Positions 25,801 through 41,100 of a stretch of 64,000 nucleotides of DNA are shown here, one piece after another (within the stretch, counting starts at the first letter, position 1; every line of letters begins with the position of its first letter). The stretch lies in NCBI RefSeq assembly GCF_000972845.2, contig NC_040018.1:18120368-18184367 (forward strand), given 5' to 3'. Position numbers and translations under genes: made by a program. The notes beneath the pieces are model-generated. The model did not search any database. It saw only the letters and a list, made by a program, of their open reading frames with translations, and was not told the origin of the DNA. This DNA is from Larimichthys crocea (taxonomy: Eukaryota; Chordata; Actinopteri; Sciaenidae).

Positions 25801-28800
25801 CTCCCTCCTCTCCACAGAGTGCTTGTCCTCCATCCTCCTCTTTTTCCCTCAGTTCTTAATGTTTTTAGCACTTCCTCCCTCCCTCTCCTTCATTCCTGTC
25901 TCTGGTCATAGCATGGTATACTGAGACCTGCCAGTGTATCGTTCACTACTAACGAGCAGCTTTATATTACACAAGGGACCACACAGGCCATTCTGGGTTA
26001 ACAGCCTTTTACTGGGATGCCCTTTATAGAGGCCTTATCAATCTCTCATACCGTCAGGCACATGTAATATCACAGGCTTTGGATAAGTCTCACATACTGT
26101 ACAACATAGTGGTTTTATTTCCAAAATCTCTCAGAACACAGAGAAACACAGAACAAAGTCATCCGGAGGGAATATTTACTGCTTGTCAAATGTGCCAAAA
26201 TACAAGTTTTAATCAGGGAAAAATCATACAGTTTGTTAGTAACTTTGTAAATGAAATGCTAATTCTAATTCGGATTACACAGCACAGGAACAAATAAACA
26301 TGTAAAGAGAGAAACACAGACGCATGCTAATACTTGAGTCTTTAGGATACTTAAGGGCCTTATAATTCTCTCATAATATTAGACTGTATCAAACAGAAAG
26401 AAAGACACAAAGGTACTGTATGCTGATACCATGCACAATGTGTACTGTGCTTGGGTACAGCAATTGCACATGTACAAGAGGGGAGAGTGTGTGAGGAAGA
26501 TTGTACATGCATAAATATGAGTCTGTACTACTGTTATAACATCATCATTATCATATCTGGCTGTAAACACCCAGAGAAACACAGGCCAACTACTGCCAGA
26601 GAGATGTCAGATGTTTTACCTCTGCTATGACTGCGTCCTCTCTGCCAAGGTCCAACTGCCCAACCTCCTGCAGCCAAGGCCACAACCCTGTACAAGTACT
26701 CTTGAGAGGTGTGCGTGTGTGTGTTTGCACATAGGAGAAGGGGGTTGAGATGTACATGGGACAGGAGAGAAGAAAAAATGTATTTGAAAAACATGCACCA
26801 AAAAAGATTCCTCACATGTTCTCTTTATCATCTAAAATCAATATCATGATTAATTGTGGCATTTACCTTGTCAACAATATCTTATCAAACACAGCTGTGC
26901 ACACAATTTATCAATGTGTTGTTCTTATAAATGACAGAAGTGTGCTCACATGACTGAGATGACATCTTTTTTGCTCACTGTCTGTCTGACTTAGAGAGGA
27001 CATGCATGGATAAATAAAAAATTACAACTGGAAGAATGCCGACTGGACATACAGCAAGCTCTGGTTGTGTATTTAGGCCTGTAGAGTGTGACTCTTTTTG
27101 GTCAATTAGAGTCATAATGTCAGTATGTGGCCTTTATGTTAGTCAAAAAGTGTTGGAGTGTTTTCCCTCCTGATAAAGACTATACTTTATAATTCTCATT
27201 CATAATAGGCATTTAGTAATAAGCATTATTGCTGATTGCAAATTGACTTGTGTGCTCCTTTGATTAAATGTTTCTTGTTATTTGGAGTTTTGTTTGTATG
27301 ATGTCTGATGGAAGTCTTTCTCTGAAATGTTGTTTTAAAAAAAGTATTACTGTTGACAGTGTGCCGCTGTCTCTGTGTTAGTGTAGTATGTACTGAGTTT
27401 ATATGTATACTGTGCATTGTTACCAGTGAAAGGCTGTAGACTATAATCTGTGGCTTGTGTCTTCTTCCCACTATACACCAACACTGAATCGTTTCCTCTG
27501 CAGTTGTAACGGCTTTCACTGGTGGGACAACCGTCTAAGTAGACTCTAACAGAGCGGCGGAAAGCAACAGAGAGAATAACACTTTGACTGACAGGAGGGT
27601 TTTTTTCATCACTTCGTATGGTAAGACCCCTTATGCATCCTCCTAGGCCTGTCAAAAAAGGAAGAGAAAGAGGGGAGAAGGGGAGGACAAGGAAAAGGGG
27701 AGGGAGTGAAAAGAGAAGAAGAGCACATTGAAGAACAGAGAGGAGAACGTGAGATAAGTACATCAAAACTTTGTTTCCATTTTACTTTTTAAATAGCTTA
27801 AATGAGCACTATCATCCTTCACTCTTATATTTATTTATTTTACACTTATAGGCCAAAGTCACCCTATTATCGTAATAATTAGGTCACTGGTAAACTATAA
27901 TTCAGTTTAATTGTTAAATTTTAGTTAAATAATATACTGCTAGCAAATACCGGGAAAAAAAACAAAACAACAGCAGCACATGGGCCAGTTCTGATTGTAG
28001 ATCTGTTTTTTTTGTTTGTTTGTTTTTTACTTCTGAACTCTCAATACTATTGAATGCCTTATTTATGGAGAATTAATTGTTTTAAATACATGGTATCAAT
28101 GTATTGACACTATATTTTGGACAACCCTACCTGCAAGTACACAAACAGCACACAAACTAAACTAAACTAAATTGACAAGTCAAACTTGTTGCAGAGAACT
28201 GTATTTGAGAACAATTTAGTTGCACTAATCACAACCAAATTAAACACTTCTTGGTTGAACACCTGCCATTTTGATTGTGTGAATGTACTAATTCTATTGC
28301 AGTGCATACAAATATACAAATATCTCACTGTGTTTGTGACTTTGGCTGTTCAGAGCAGGATGGATGAGATTCCTTGGCACGCCCCCCAAGTACAATGGCG
28401 AATCAACTCTCAGCCGCACTGCTCCTCCCATTACCGTTGTCTCCTCTGCCCAGTCATTAACTGCAGCAAAGATGAGCGAGCCGCGTTTTGCTAATGTAAG
28501 CTGCTTCCAGTCACCATCGCAGTAACTAAGCCCCGCCCACATGCTGAATTCAGTCACGTGACCTTCAGAGGCAAGAATGACGAACAGGAGGCCACCTTCC
28601 AGCTCCACCTGAAGAAATAAACATAAGATATCACAAGTTAACGCTTTTCCATGTATTTCTAAGTTTTATTTGAGTATATTTTTAGTAAATAAACAATAAT
28701 TGTAGATGTATCTGTGCTCCTTACTAGCATATAGTCTTCACTTTGTGTGCTGTATATAAAGAGCAAAAGTGCATTGAGCTGATCTGTTCTGAAATCCATA

Positions 28801-30313
28801 GAAATCTCAAAGTCCTGTCCTCCACTGAATACATCTCCGCTAATCTCCAGGTAACCTGAAACAGAGAGGAAAACCAACAACATGCCATTTTATTATGAGG
28901 ACAGAGCTAAAGAAATAAATAAAACTTCATTGTATTGCAAACATGTAGATGGACTGTACCCTTTTTCTTCCCAAATACCAAGTTGTTATAAATGTGTTGT
29001 TTGCAAACCAATAATGGAGGAAATGTACACTGATGAACCTGATCTTTCACACTGAGACCAATTAATTGTTATTATCATCATCATCATATTTATCAACATG
29101 AAACAACAACCTCATTATCACCAACATCAGCAGCAAGTGTCTTATTAGGATATACTGTGTTGTACCTGAAAAATGTGTATCAGTAGCTCATGAAAAAGAC
29201 TGCTTGTTATGCTAACACCCGTTGCATATTATGTTGATATATCACAGTGTAAAGCTACAACACATACTTAATTTTTTTCAACCATCATGGACATGAATCT
29301 TTGTACCATGTATGTAATGTTTATGTTATCAACAATAATCAATAAGATCCTACCATGACCCAGAAAATGGGCTCCATCCTCAGTTTGAGCAGGGCATCCC
29401 TCCCAGCTTTCATACACTGCCACCTTCTTTGTGGCTTTTGCCCAATCCAGAGATTTCCATTCCTCTCTGGGGCCGCCAGTCATCTTAAAACTCACATCTC
29501 TGAGGCAGCCAGAGAATCCCTGTCGCACTAGTCGGGCATCACCTGGAGAGGCAGACAAGGGTAAATACTGCAGAGGTTTTCAGTGCTTATAATAAGAGTT
29601 ACCAATTATCAGTGAATATGAGAATAAAGTGTTATAAAGGTAATAGGGTAGTAGGGTGGTTGGAGTGAGGCTGAACCTTGACCAGGAGGAATGTTTATAT
29701 CCCTCCCTAAATAATATTTAAGGAGGACAGAAAACTCATATATAAACAATCAAAGAATTTTAGCAAAATACACTCTCCTTTGAGAATCAAAAGTTTAAAA
29801 GCCAAACCATTTTGAGACGGCCAAAATGTATCTATTCTATAATCTATTCAAATGTTAAAGTATTTGATATTTTTGTTTTTAATAGGTTAAATGCTATATT
29901 AAAAACAATCCCACACACTGTAGTAATTATTAAGAGTATATGATGATAGACCTACCTGAATCCTCTCTTAACAAAGTAAAGTCTTCAGGCAGCCCTCCAA
30001 TGAATACCCCCGTGTTCTCACCAATAATTGTGCTGCCGCTGGAAGCTGATGCACTTCCTGGTGATAGTGGAGGTATTATGGTGGTGTTACACATTAATGT
30101 AGTGGAATAAATTGAGAAATAAGGGGAGGAAGGGTAAGAAAAAATATAAGATCAGAACATTCAGGGAACAAAAAATGACTATAGACTAGATATAAATGAC
30201 TAGAATAAAGAGATTAACAATACAAGAAAGGGGGAGTAAATAGGGGTAAAGGCAAACAACAAGAAGAGTAAGGATTGGGCGGTTTCTGTCCAAATTTTAA
30301 AAAGAAAGAAAAA

Positions 30314-30344
<31 letters not shown>

Positions 30345-32988
30345 CAAAATATTTAATAAGATAACTGAGAACAACTGAGGAACATAAGTATGTTTCCGTG
30401 TGTGTGAAGCAGTATTTTTCTCATCAAACACAGAGTGGCTGGGATTAACCTAATACCTCCATGTAGAGCTGGGGGATTTACATATATAGAAACACACATA
30501 CATGTCAGTCTTACACTGCATGAGCACATCCTTGCATGTATAGGCGAGCATGAATACACTCACATTTACACTCACAAACCCACACACTGAGAAGATACAC
30601 ACAGTGGTCAGTATGAATATGAGAAGAGTTACCTCTGTATTGATTGTTTACAACGATTGTTCCCACGGCCCCTCGCCTTGTTGCTATGATGCTGTGCCAT
30701 TGTCCATCATTGTAGCGGTGCCCTCCATCACCCTGCACACTCACAGCCACCGCTGAGCCCTACAACACATAAACATACATAAACACATGTACATTAAGGG
30801 TGTGTAAAGACATCCAGTTGACTTATACTTGTTTCCTATCTCTGGTCTTGCAACTATGTGCCTTACACTAATCACTGACGTAAATCTATGACCTCTGGCT
30901 CAAAAGAGACCACTCCTCAAATCACAGAGCAATCAAACATGCTTACTTTACAACATTTTAAATTATCGCTTCTTTATCCCTCTGTTGCGCGAACAAAGTT
31001 AGACATTAGGGATCGATGGCATACATCACACACACACCACCCTCAAAAGGACACGAACATGCACGTATAATCATCAAAGTGTTGTTACAGGGCTTTTTGC
31101 TACCTATTAAGTATGACATCATTGTTGTGATCAGCTTTTAGCAAGTAGGCAAAGAGTAATGCAGTAAAACAAGAGTAACGGGTACAAGCACACTAACATA
31201 ACATATATCTGCACACAGACACATACACACAGTGATGAAGATTTAATGATGAGATCAATAAATGTATGAATGCCAGAGTATATCAGCCTCTGACATCTTT
31301 ACTACCATTGCTAGACAGCTCTACTTAACAAGACAACATGGGAGGAGTCTCTCTTCTGATTTCGCTGTCTCTCTCTTCTACACATACACATAAACACACC
31401 CTTCCCTCACCTAGAGATACTGGCAGTGGAAGCAACTAACACGCAACTGAGCAAGGCATTGATCAGTGTTACTGGTGGGAAGAAACCTTGCTTTAGGAAG
31501 CACCCACTGATGACGGTGGTGGTCCTTGCAGACTGCACTTGACTGAGGTGTGTGGCCACTGTTGGATGAGAATGCCAACATGCCCAATCTCTGTAACGTG
31601 CAGTAAGTGATGGTGTTTGTGCATTTGTGAGTATGAAGGCAATCACTTATTGATACAGAAAGGAGAAGGATAATGAATGAAGTGGTTTGTTACTCCAACA
31701 CCAGATAACATCCACCTCTGTGGCCTCACTGGCTTCACCTGGTATCGTCCACGTTTCCCACTGGTGTAACTGTCATGTTTACATATTGTAATCTTATTCC
31801 AGGTCCTCACCAAGATACAGTACATACATTTTAAATCTTTGTTTATAATAGTGTTAACCTTCTATCCACAAGACAGTGTCTGTTATGGAAATTTCTATCC
31901 TTAGGTTGAGGAAAGCATCAGCATTGTGGTGGCCACCAACGAAGAAACTGAATGTTGATGTTTCATTAACATAGACAGACAACAGTGGCTCGACTAAAAT
32001 GTGCTGACGGTAACACAAACATGGGTAAAAACATTCTCTTTCACTATTTATGGGCGCACAGTATTTGTGGTGTTATCTGTATGGTTTTTAAGTCTGACCA
32101 CCAGCATGAGTTAGGCAGAATATCAACTTTGAGAGTGTCTCTATTTCTTCAATAAGCTTCAATAAATACTACAGCATAAGACATCAGAGGCTCCTGAACA
32201 CTTTTTTCCCCTCTGACCTCACCATTGATTTCAGCAATTTCTCCACAACAATCATCATTGTCATTTTAAAGCATTTTATTTTTAAAAAAGAAATCTTGTA
32301 GATTTCTTGTAGATAGTGGTCATGCATCACTACTTTATGTGAAACATGGAGTACCTCAAGGCTCGCTTTTTGGCCCTCTGCTCTTCTCTCTATAAGTTTC
32401 ACTTCTTAGCCAAATTATACACATATTCCATCCTAGATGTCTGCTTAAAATCCACATTTCCAGGTTGCAAGCTGGCTTCACAGTTTGTGAGACCACTCAC
32501 TTGGTCAACTCTGGCAAAGTCACAAACCTTAACATAAAAACTCCTCCAGAAAAGCTTGTGCTAATACAGTTAATGCACACTGAAGTAACACTATTCATTA
32601 CATGTTTAGCATTTGTCATTAAATATTACAATGCATTACAATGTTTTCTTCCACACAGGTTAGAGGACTGTATAACACCTTCCTGAAAGCCACCTCCTGA
32701 GAGTGTTATTGAGCTAAGAAAGAATCAAGTAAAATAAAATAGTTTGTGTATTCGCAATTTGTCTGGGTTCTGTATACAGTCTGGGATAGACAGTGTAGTT
32801 ACCAGTTGCTACATACACCTCTGTGTACTGGAGCAGTCAGTGGTCCAAAAATCACTATTCAATAGAGTGTAAACTGTGTGTGTTTCACACAGTTTGTGAC
32901 AGTGCGTTAACTCCAGTGATCTGGACCATATCTTCTACGTGTGAAAAGGAATGTTTTTAAGCTTGTGTGCTTCTACTTCTATGTTCTT

Positions 32989-33021
<33 letters not shown>

Positions 33022-33582
33022 CAGCTCACATGTGCACATATTTATGAGCATATCACTTTCCTGTGTCATGCTAAATTACCCCCCCCTGCACTAGTAATCC
33101 CATTAGGATAGCTCAACAGGCTAATAGGGGGGAAGTAATGGGCCCAGCTATATGTATCTAGGGGAACACTAATAAGCCATGACACCACTCCCACTGTTAA
33201 TTACCCCAAACTAGCCTAAACAAAGGAATCAACCCAGTTGGAGAAGTCACACCCACACATCCAGCATTACACTTAACCACAGACACACACTACTTAACAG
33301 TACAAGTTAACAAGGATATATTCAGTGACTTCGACGCCCCTGCACACAAAGATACATCCCATGGTTACATTTTGATCAAGTCATTTTGATAACAAGTATT
33401 GGATGGTGATAATGATGAGGAAGGATAGAGAGTGTATGTGTGTGTGTTTGTTTGAGTGTGTAATTAGTTGGTGGCCTCATGGAAGTATGTGTAATCATCT
33501 CCCATCATCACTTTCATCATCGAAGTCGTTGACTCTTTAACCCCTCTACATGTGTCTGTATGGATGGATAAGGGAAGCAGGG

Positions 33583-33627
<45 letters not shown>

Positions 33628-35474
33628 CGCAAGGGTGGAAAGCTTAATTAGCTTGCAATTGGTATTCACGCGTGGTGACTGCAGGGAATGAGTTAATTGC
33701 AGTCCAATTCAAACGTTGACACACTTTCAAAGTTTTTTCCCCTCTCCCTGTCTCCCTGACAGAAACCAATGAGGGGCTACAGATCACATTTATTAGATGA
33801 GAGCAAGTGAGAGAGAAAATGGGAGAGAGAGGGGAAGAAAAAGAGAAATACAGAGGTGGATCACAAGAAAAGGAGAAAAAACACAGGGGAAGGTGAGCAA
33901 GTAAGTAAAGTGAATAGAATGGAACAGAATAATAAAATAAGAGACTGAATGAAATGTGGGAATGTGGATGAATAAATTGGTGAAATGGCAACTAAGGACA
34001 GCAGTACACTTCAAAATTAATACAATCTGGCATGTTCTTTATGTCAGTATAGCACTGTAAAGAAAACTAAACTTGCTGCAAAGCTATGCATCTTTGTTTA
34101 ATGGTAGTCTAGCTTGATTTAGATGCTCACAAATAAGTGGAATCAATCAAATCAAAATTGGCAAAAGTCCCTCAACAAAAGACATAGAGTATTACTAAAA
34201 CAAAATGATAGTAATCATAAGAATAAGAATGAATTCCCCTCCTACTTTTTAAGAGAAATTCTAACTTTGTTTGAAGTTGGCATCTTCATCACTCCATTGT
34301 TAGGTATTTTGTACTTCTGGAAAACACACAAAGGTGACACCTCATTCCAATCACCCTGCTGTTGGAACATTGTTTTGTCTTTTGAGTCATATATTACTAT
34401 GTAAATCAGTCTTGAAATATCAGTACTTTGTGCTCACATTCATACACTTACACTGATACTTTACATACCTGTGGGTCAAACAGAAAGTAAGGGCGTCCAT
34501 TTTTGATCTGAATAGCCAGGAACTCTTCCTGATTTCCCGGAGAGAACGCACAGAGCAGCAGGCCATGTGGGGATCGAGTCTTGAAACTCAACTGAACACC
34601 TGATACAAAGTAAGACCATGTGGAGACAGAGAAGGAGTAGGAAAGAGAGGGAGAGAAAGATTAAAATTTTATTTTATTATTTGTTCTCAGGAATTTAATA
34701 TGGGATAAATAATACTTTCAATGCACATCAAACTGTATCACTATGAACAATTAAATATGTTCAAAACAGCACTCTTTAATTGAGGGGCAGCAGCTAGTTA
34801 GACATGGGATGGTGTAACTCAATCAGGGACCTGTAGTGTCCTGGTGTTAAATACCCAGCATTCCTATCTAACCTAAAAAGAACTAAAATTGATTTTTAAC
34901 AGAAATCAACTAAATTATATTATGTGTATGCTTCTCCCTTCAGACGTTTTGACACAACACTTTAATTTGTTCAAATCTAAACCACCTGAACAACACTACA
35001 GTACAGGGATCAAACCCCTCAGCCAGAGTTTTCATGTAAGGCCTATCGGTGTCTTCAGCTTTTGAAGGGAGGTGTAAATGTGTTTAAACATCTCAATCAT
35101 TCTTCTATGTGAAGGTATGTAGCTAACTTCAAGAAGATTTGCTAAATCAGTCACAAGAAAACATTAAAATGTTTTTTTAAAAACTGTTTAATATAAACCA
35201 GCTCTCCTATATATCTTATATGAAGCCCAAGTAAGACATTTCCAAATAAATAAATAAAGGCAGTATAATATCCTGAAGCACCAACTGGAATGACAACAGA
35301 AGAAGAGGAATATAATATAATTTCTGAGCAGGAAAGTAATTGACCAAAAAGTTGCATCTACTGTGTCATTCCAACAGAGCGGTTGGAAATGATAGGCTGC
35401 CTGTTTGTTAATGCATACTATGAATCAAAGCTTCAACAATGTGGGAAACTTGTGGGTTCTTAGACCAGCAAGAC

Positions 35475-35531
<57 letters not shown>

Positions 35532-38090
35532 CGTGCCGTCTTGTCATGTTACCATGGATCAGAGATTGGATCTTAATCCACTACTAGATCCACATAGCGA
35601 CACAGAGGATGTAATTTTATGTGTGTGTCTGTGAGTACGAGTGTGTTTTCTCCGCTCTGTCTGTCTCTGAAGGGAACAGAAGTGTGGGAAGATCTGAAGA
35701 GTTGAATGGAGGCAGTCCAGGGTTCATCAGTAGCCGGTGTTAGCAAAATAATTAGTGTGTGAATTCACTTAACACGGAGAAAAGTCAAACAGTTACATGG
35801 TGAGCTCAAGATGAATACAGATTAGTCATTTCAAAGCTGCCAGTTTTCACACTATTTTGAATAAAAATACCTCTTTAACTAGATTTATTGTTATGGTAGT
35901 TGTTGATATATGGCAAAACATATTCATAGTCCATTCAAGTCAGCCTTTTTGTGGGGAATGAAATATACATTGCAAGCCTCTTTAACTTAACATTATATCC
36001 ATTGGGACATTACAGGATATGGTCTGCAATAAACATGGACAATGCACAGTGCAAAACCAAAAGAGAAAGCCACAAGCATGCCGTAAAGGAGCACAGAAGA
36101 GTTGAAGGGGAAGCAAAGATACAGCGTGAGTAAATTTGAGTCAAAAATCATACTCCTATCATAATTCTTCTTAACACAGAGACATTAAACACATATTGAT
36201 ATCATTCATTGTGACACCTCACAAGGATATCATAATCTTTGATATTCAATCGTGAATAAATGTCCACAAATCTGTTTTCTTCAGTATCAAAGTGATGCAG
36301 CAATAGCTGTCAAGTTGTAAATCTATGCCAACATTGCAAACAGGAATCTCTACTAGCCAATTCAGCGTACTTAGTAATAATGGTGCCAATTAGCCAAAAT
36401 GTAAATAAATATAGGTTTTGAAAACAGGGCTTAAACTTTAGTTCCAGTACTTTAAACTGGTATTACAAAAGCCATTTGATGAAGGTTCTTCTGAAGGTTT
36501 TTTTTTTCTTTCATCATATTGGTTCCAAAATATGCAGTGTTGGTGCCAGCATGATTGACATGTCAGATTTTACTTTATCCATTTGAAATAAAGAAAAAAA
36601 AGGAGAATGACTCATGATATCCACTTTAATACAAAACACTAGGACGTCACTCTGTATAGGATTTAAATTATAGGAGGACCAGGAGTTTGCCAAAAAACAG
36701 TTGGTAATTGCAGCAGTAATTATTACTGTGGTGAGGGCGGAAAATTATCCTTATACTATACGTGCTCTGGATGGGATTAAAGTCACAGCATAGGTGATGT
36801 TAAAATCATTCCACCTGCCTCAAATAAATCCAGACTGAATAGGGCTTTAGATTTTTTTTTTTTTACTTTTGCCAAACATCACATATTAAGATGTACACAG
36901 TTCAACACATGCTTACCTTTTCCATTTCAGTCCAGGATGCTGAAGATAAACTGGACATACTATACGTGTGACAGAATGATGGGAAAGAACTGTTGCATTT
37001 CTGCATGCAACACCAACTGTGCAAAATCAATAGTTTAACTTGGTTCATGATTTATACATATGTTCTTTACATTGGACTTGCAATCTGTACATTAGGCAGG
37101 CACCTGTCATTTACATTCATGACCTTGTCAGCAGAGATGAGTGAAGTCATGACAGATACCTGACATTACATTACACCCCTTTAACCTTCTCTCTGTCACA
37201 CTCCTGATATCTCATACCTTCCTCTCTTTCTCCCCTTTTAACCTTCCTCTTCTTCTTCTTGACCTTTTCATTCTCCTTTTCTCCACCTATTGCCTCATCC
37301 CAACGTTTTCTGCTTGCATCTTCGCTTCTTTTTATCTCTTTCTCTCCCTGCTTTTCATGTATCCAACTTTATTAACACAAAAGTTATACACATTTTATTA
37401 TACAGTCATAAAGGAATGTTGTGCAATATCCTAAACTGCTACTACTGCTTCTGCATTGTGCGTTTCTCCATTTTCTTAAGATCGACCGGGACCCTCCAGA
37501 GTTTCCTCGTGTCATGCTGCATTTATAAGGAAACCACTTTGGATAAATTATTCAAGAGGTCCAATCCAAGCCACACAGCTGCCAAATACTAGCAATGGTG
37601 GTAAGGATATCTGAATTAGTTCTTCTAACCTTACTAGCAATGGCAAATAAATAATGTGACTATTGAAGTATTTTTATTCATATATGCATGCTGATCTTTA
37701 AAAGAATTAAACAGCTGGTGCATACAGTATGCTATTACAGAGCACCTGTAACCAAAATTGTTACAATGCACAGTGAGATATTACAATGCCTTCTAGTTAG
37801 GATGCATGTGAGGTAACAATACACTCTTTGTGTTTGCATATAATGTAGAGTGCACTGTTGTGTGTAAATCTGTTGCAATACTGAGGGACAGACTGTAAAC
37901 GCACGCTTGGCCAAGGTGTTTGGTTCAAATGTACAGCGTCTAAGTGACACAGCTCGTGCTCAGCATTACTTCTTTCAGATTTACCCACAGGACTTGTGCT
38001 ACTTCACACTGACAACCACTTTGGAGACATCAACAGACAAACCTGAGCACACATCATGACAGGTGTCTCTGTTTCACATACAGAGTACAT

Positions 38091-38125
<35 letters not shown>

Positions 38126-41100
38126 AAGCTTTACAGAAACGTACAAGTTCAATATACACAAACGTTCTCCACAACAGGCCTTCATTACGCAGGTACTACA
38201 CATGTCAAACTTTTTTGGCTTTTTTGTAAAACACTAATGACTTTACAAGTGGATAGAAACAGATTATAGGACCATTTTCTATGGTGAATAAATGTGTTCA
38301 CAACCTGATCATTACATTCTGATATTCCTTGTGCAGTAGTGGAAATTTTGAATACAACCATGAATATCCACACCAAGAAGTGTTGAAAAGACTGACCAAC
38401 CAACCATCCTTAAGCCTCACAGCATGTGACTCAAAAACATGGCATGTATTATGTGAATTGTGAAACATGTTGTGAAATCTTGTTTAGAAACAATTGGCAA
38501 AATGGCAAGACAAGGCTAACTGGACTAGGTCGTGTGTAATCTACAGCATGCAATGCAGAATATTGAGTCAACACAGCCTCTCTTCTGGACACAACACCAA
38601 GAGTAAGAAAACAGATTGCTTTGTGAGACCTTTGGTAATAAAATTATTAATAACACTATTGTGTGCTGTGTTGTCTCACACTGCTGTCGTTTCAAAATCG
38701 GAAAGTTTTTTCATGAGTGATATATTACTTAATGTACTGTAAAGAATACATTTTATGACCTACAAGTACATAAAACCAATTATACTCACACCATCAACTC
38801 TAGAGTTGTTAAGAGGGAGAATTATATTGTTTAAATTGAGTCTTTTGTAAATTAAAAATGATTAAGGACTATTTTAAATTGAGTTTATTGTTCACAGTTA
38901 ATGCACTGTTCCTCTCTCTATGTGCCTAAAGCGAACGTTGTTATATTCCACAATATATAGCATTAACATACAGCAATATTCAGCTATTTACAGTTTTAAG
39001 CATAGTCTTATTTATTAGGTAGTATTGTTTCACTGTATTGTTTCTCCTCTCTCTGTCTCAGTAAACAGTTGAGGTTGTGTGCAATCATCTACACAACATA
39101 ACCTGAATAACTCCAGTCATGTTAGCTCTGTGCTGGCATTAATCAGAGCCTGGCGTATTAATGAGAGCGCGGCAGCTAGCTAATTACACCCATAGATTCT
39201 GCAGCAGCCCATTAAATATACAAATGACAGAATTAAAGAGCCCAGCCTCTTCTGATTAATCTTTAAATGGGGAAAAACTAATGATGTCTGTGCAAACTTT
39301 CCCTTCACACATTTCTCCCCCTCTCCTCTCAACGTCAATGCCTGGCAATCAATCATATTAATTAAGGAAAAATAATTTGTATCATTTAACATTTCCCTCT
39401 TTCCCGCTCAGTTGCTGCAGTTGTGCTGCAGCAATGTACTGTATCTGACATGTCTGGAAATTATCCAAGTCTATTTGTTCCTGCATTCATTTTTTTCTTC
39501 TTTCTTTCCCTCAGCTATGTTTGTGATGTTTCATCTCTCTTCATTTACTGTGAGTTGTAGAAATACATCTGGATTAGTGAAAATATGACCAGGCTATCAT
39601 CCTCATTCCAATCAGCCCATTTCAGGCTCAAATACTGAAGAATTATAAATGAGGAGAGAGACGTACATAATCTGTTTTGAACCAGTATCCTTTTAAATAG
39701 ATTATCAAATAATATCGTATTCCGCTCTTAACTTAGATGCACAGAGTCCTTAATTCAAAGATGAACAAGGAGAGCAGGAAGTCACATTTTAGTGTTTTAG
39801 ATACAGAGGCATTACAAGATGAATGGACTAACATGCATTTATGGAAACAAGCACTTACAGGGTATTCATAATCAAAGCATGGTTGCATATGGTTATACTC
39901 CTGTTTTATCTAAAGTAAGATTCAGTGTGGTAAATATTGACCTCAAGTACCCCAAATTCATTCAGCATTAAGAAGCATCGTTAATCACAAGTGAGTAGAC
40001 TTATCATTTATGGAACCATCAACTACTATAACAATAATTGCACATGGAAAACAACCTATTTGGCTAAAAATAATTTAGGTAAAGTGGCCATTAAATTACA
40101 GGTGAAAGGGCAAATATGTGATTCTACGTGGTAAATCTTAATCTCAACTAATATTTAACATATTGGCCCTGTTCAAAGATGTGCCCTTAATACACATGTT
40201 TAGGAAATGAGAAGCCTGCAGGAAGAGCCTGAATGAACAATTTATGGAAACTTATTTATGGAAGAAAAATGATGATCTGCCATTTCCATCAATGCTGCAG
40301 CTGGGGAAGCAAAAATAACCTAAACTTTTCCTAAGACTCAAAAGAACCTCATTTACAAGTGGTGCAAAATCAAACTTTTGTAATGTTTTGAGAATGAAAT
40401 TTGAGGTCTCGCAATATAAAACTGAACAAAAAACAAGAATTTTACAGTTGTCATTGTTGGAGTTACTAGGTTTCCACAAGACATCAACAATTGACGAGTC
40501 TCTCCTCTGTGATCAATTGACTCTCGAGGGGGCATTACACTGCATTACATTCATAATCCAATTTGGCTTTGATTTGTTCGCTGTTCCATGCGCTTCGATG
40601 GGAATAATTGTCTGTAGATGATGCTATTAGTATTGATGGTTGTAAAAGGGCGATGGTTTGAGGACTGCCGACACATTCATGGTCCAGAATAGATCCGGTC
40701 TGAAAGTGATTGTCTGATCCATTACCCTTTATGAAGGAGGAGAGTGGAGGAGATGAGAGCCTCCCCTCAATAGCAAAACTCATCATCTATTTGCTGGCAG
40801 TAGTCAAAGACATCTATATAACTTGAAGGAGTATGGATAAAAACAAAAATTACCATTTGTTGATTTGGGATAAAAACACAGTGGTCAGAGTTCAGAGAGA
40901 GCAATAGACATAGCATAAGAGGTAGGACATCTATAGGAATTTCTTACCATTTGATCAGAAATAGTTTTTTAGTGATTTGAATTGACAACTGGGGTTTGGA
41001 CAGACCAAAGCAGAGGTCAAAGCGGTGATTTCATTAATAATAATATCTCATCTGTAATAAATTATAATCCAGTAAAGGCTTGCTCAGTATGAACGCTCTG

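Larger units (their letters stand above)
30760..34468 (-). other. intron w15-w16, 3,709 bp
   Basis: Contains a decayed LINE reverse transcriptase piece at about 32290-32420, an inverted repeat at 32871, two GT tracts and a microsatellite-poor block at 33060-33250. Purine-rich at 33795-33930. Confidence 0.72.
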
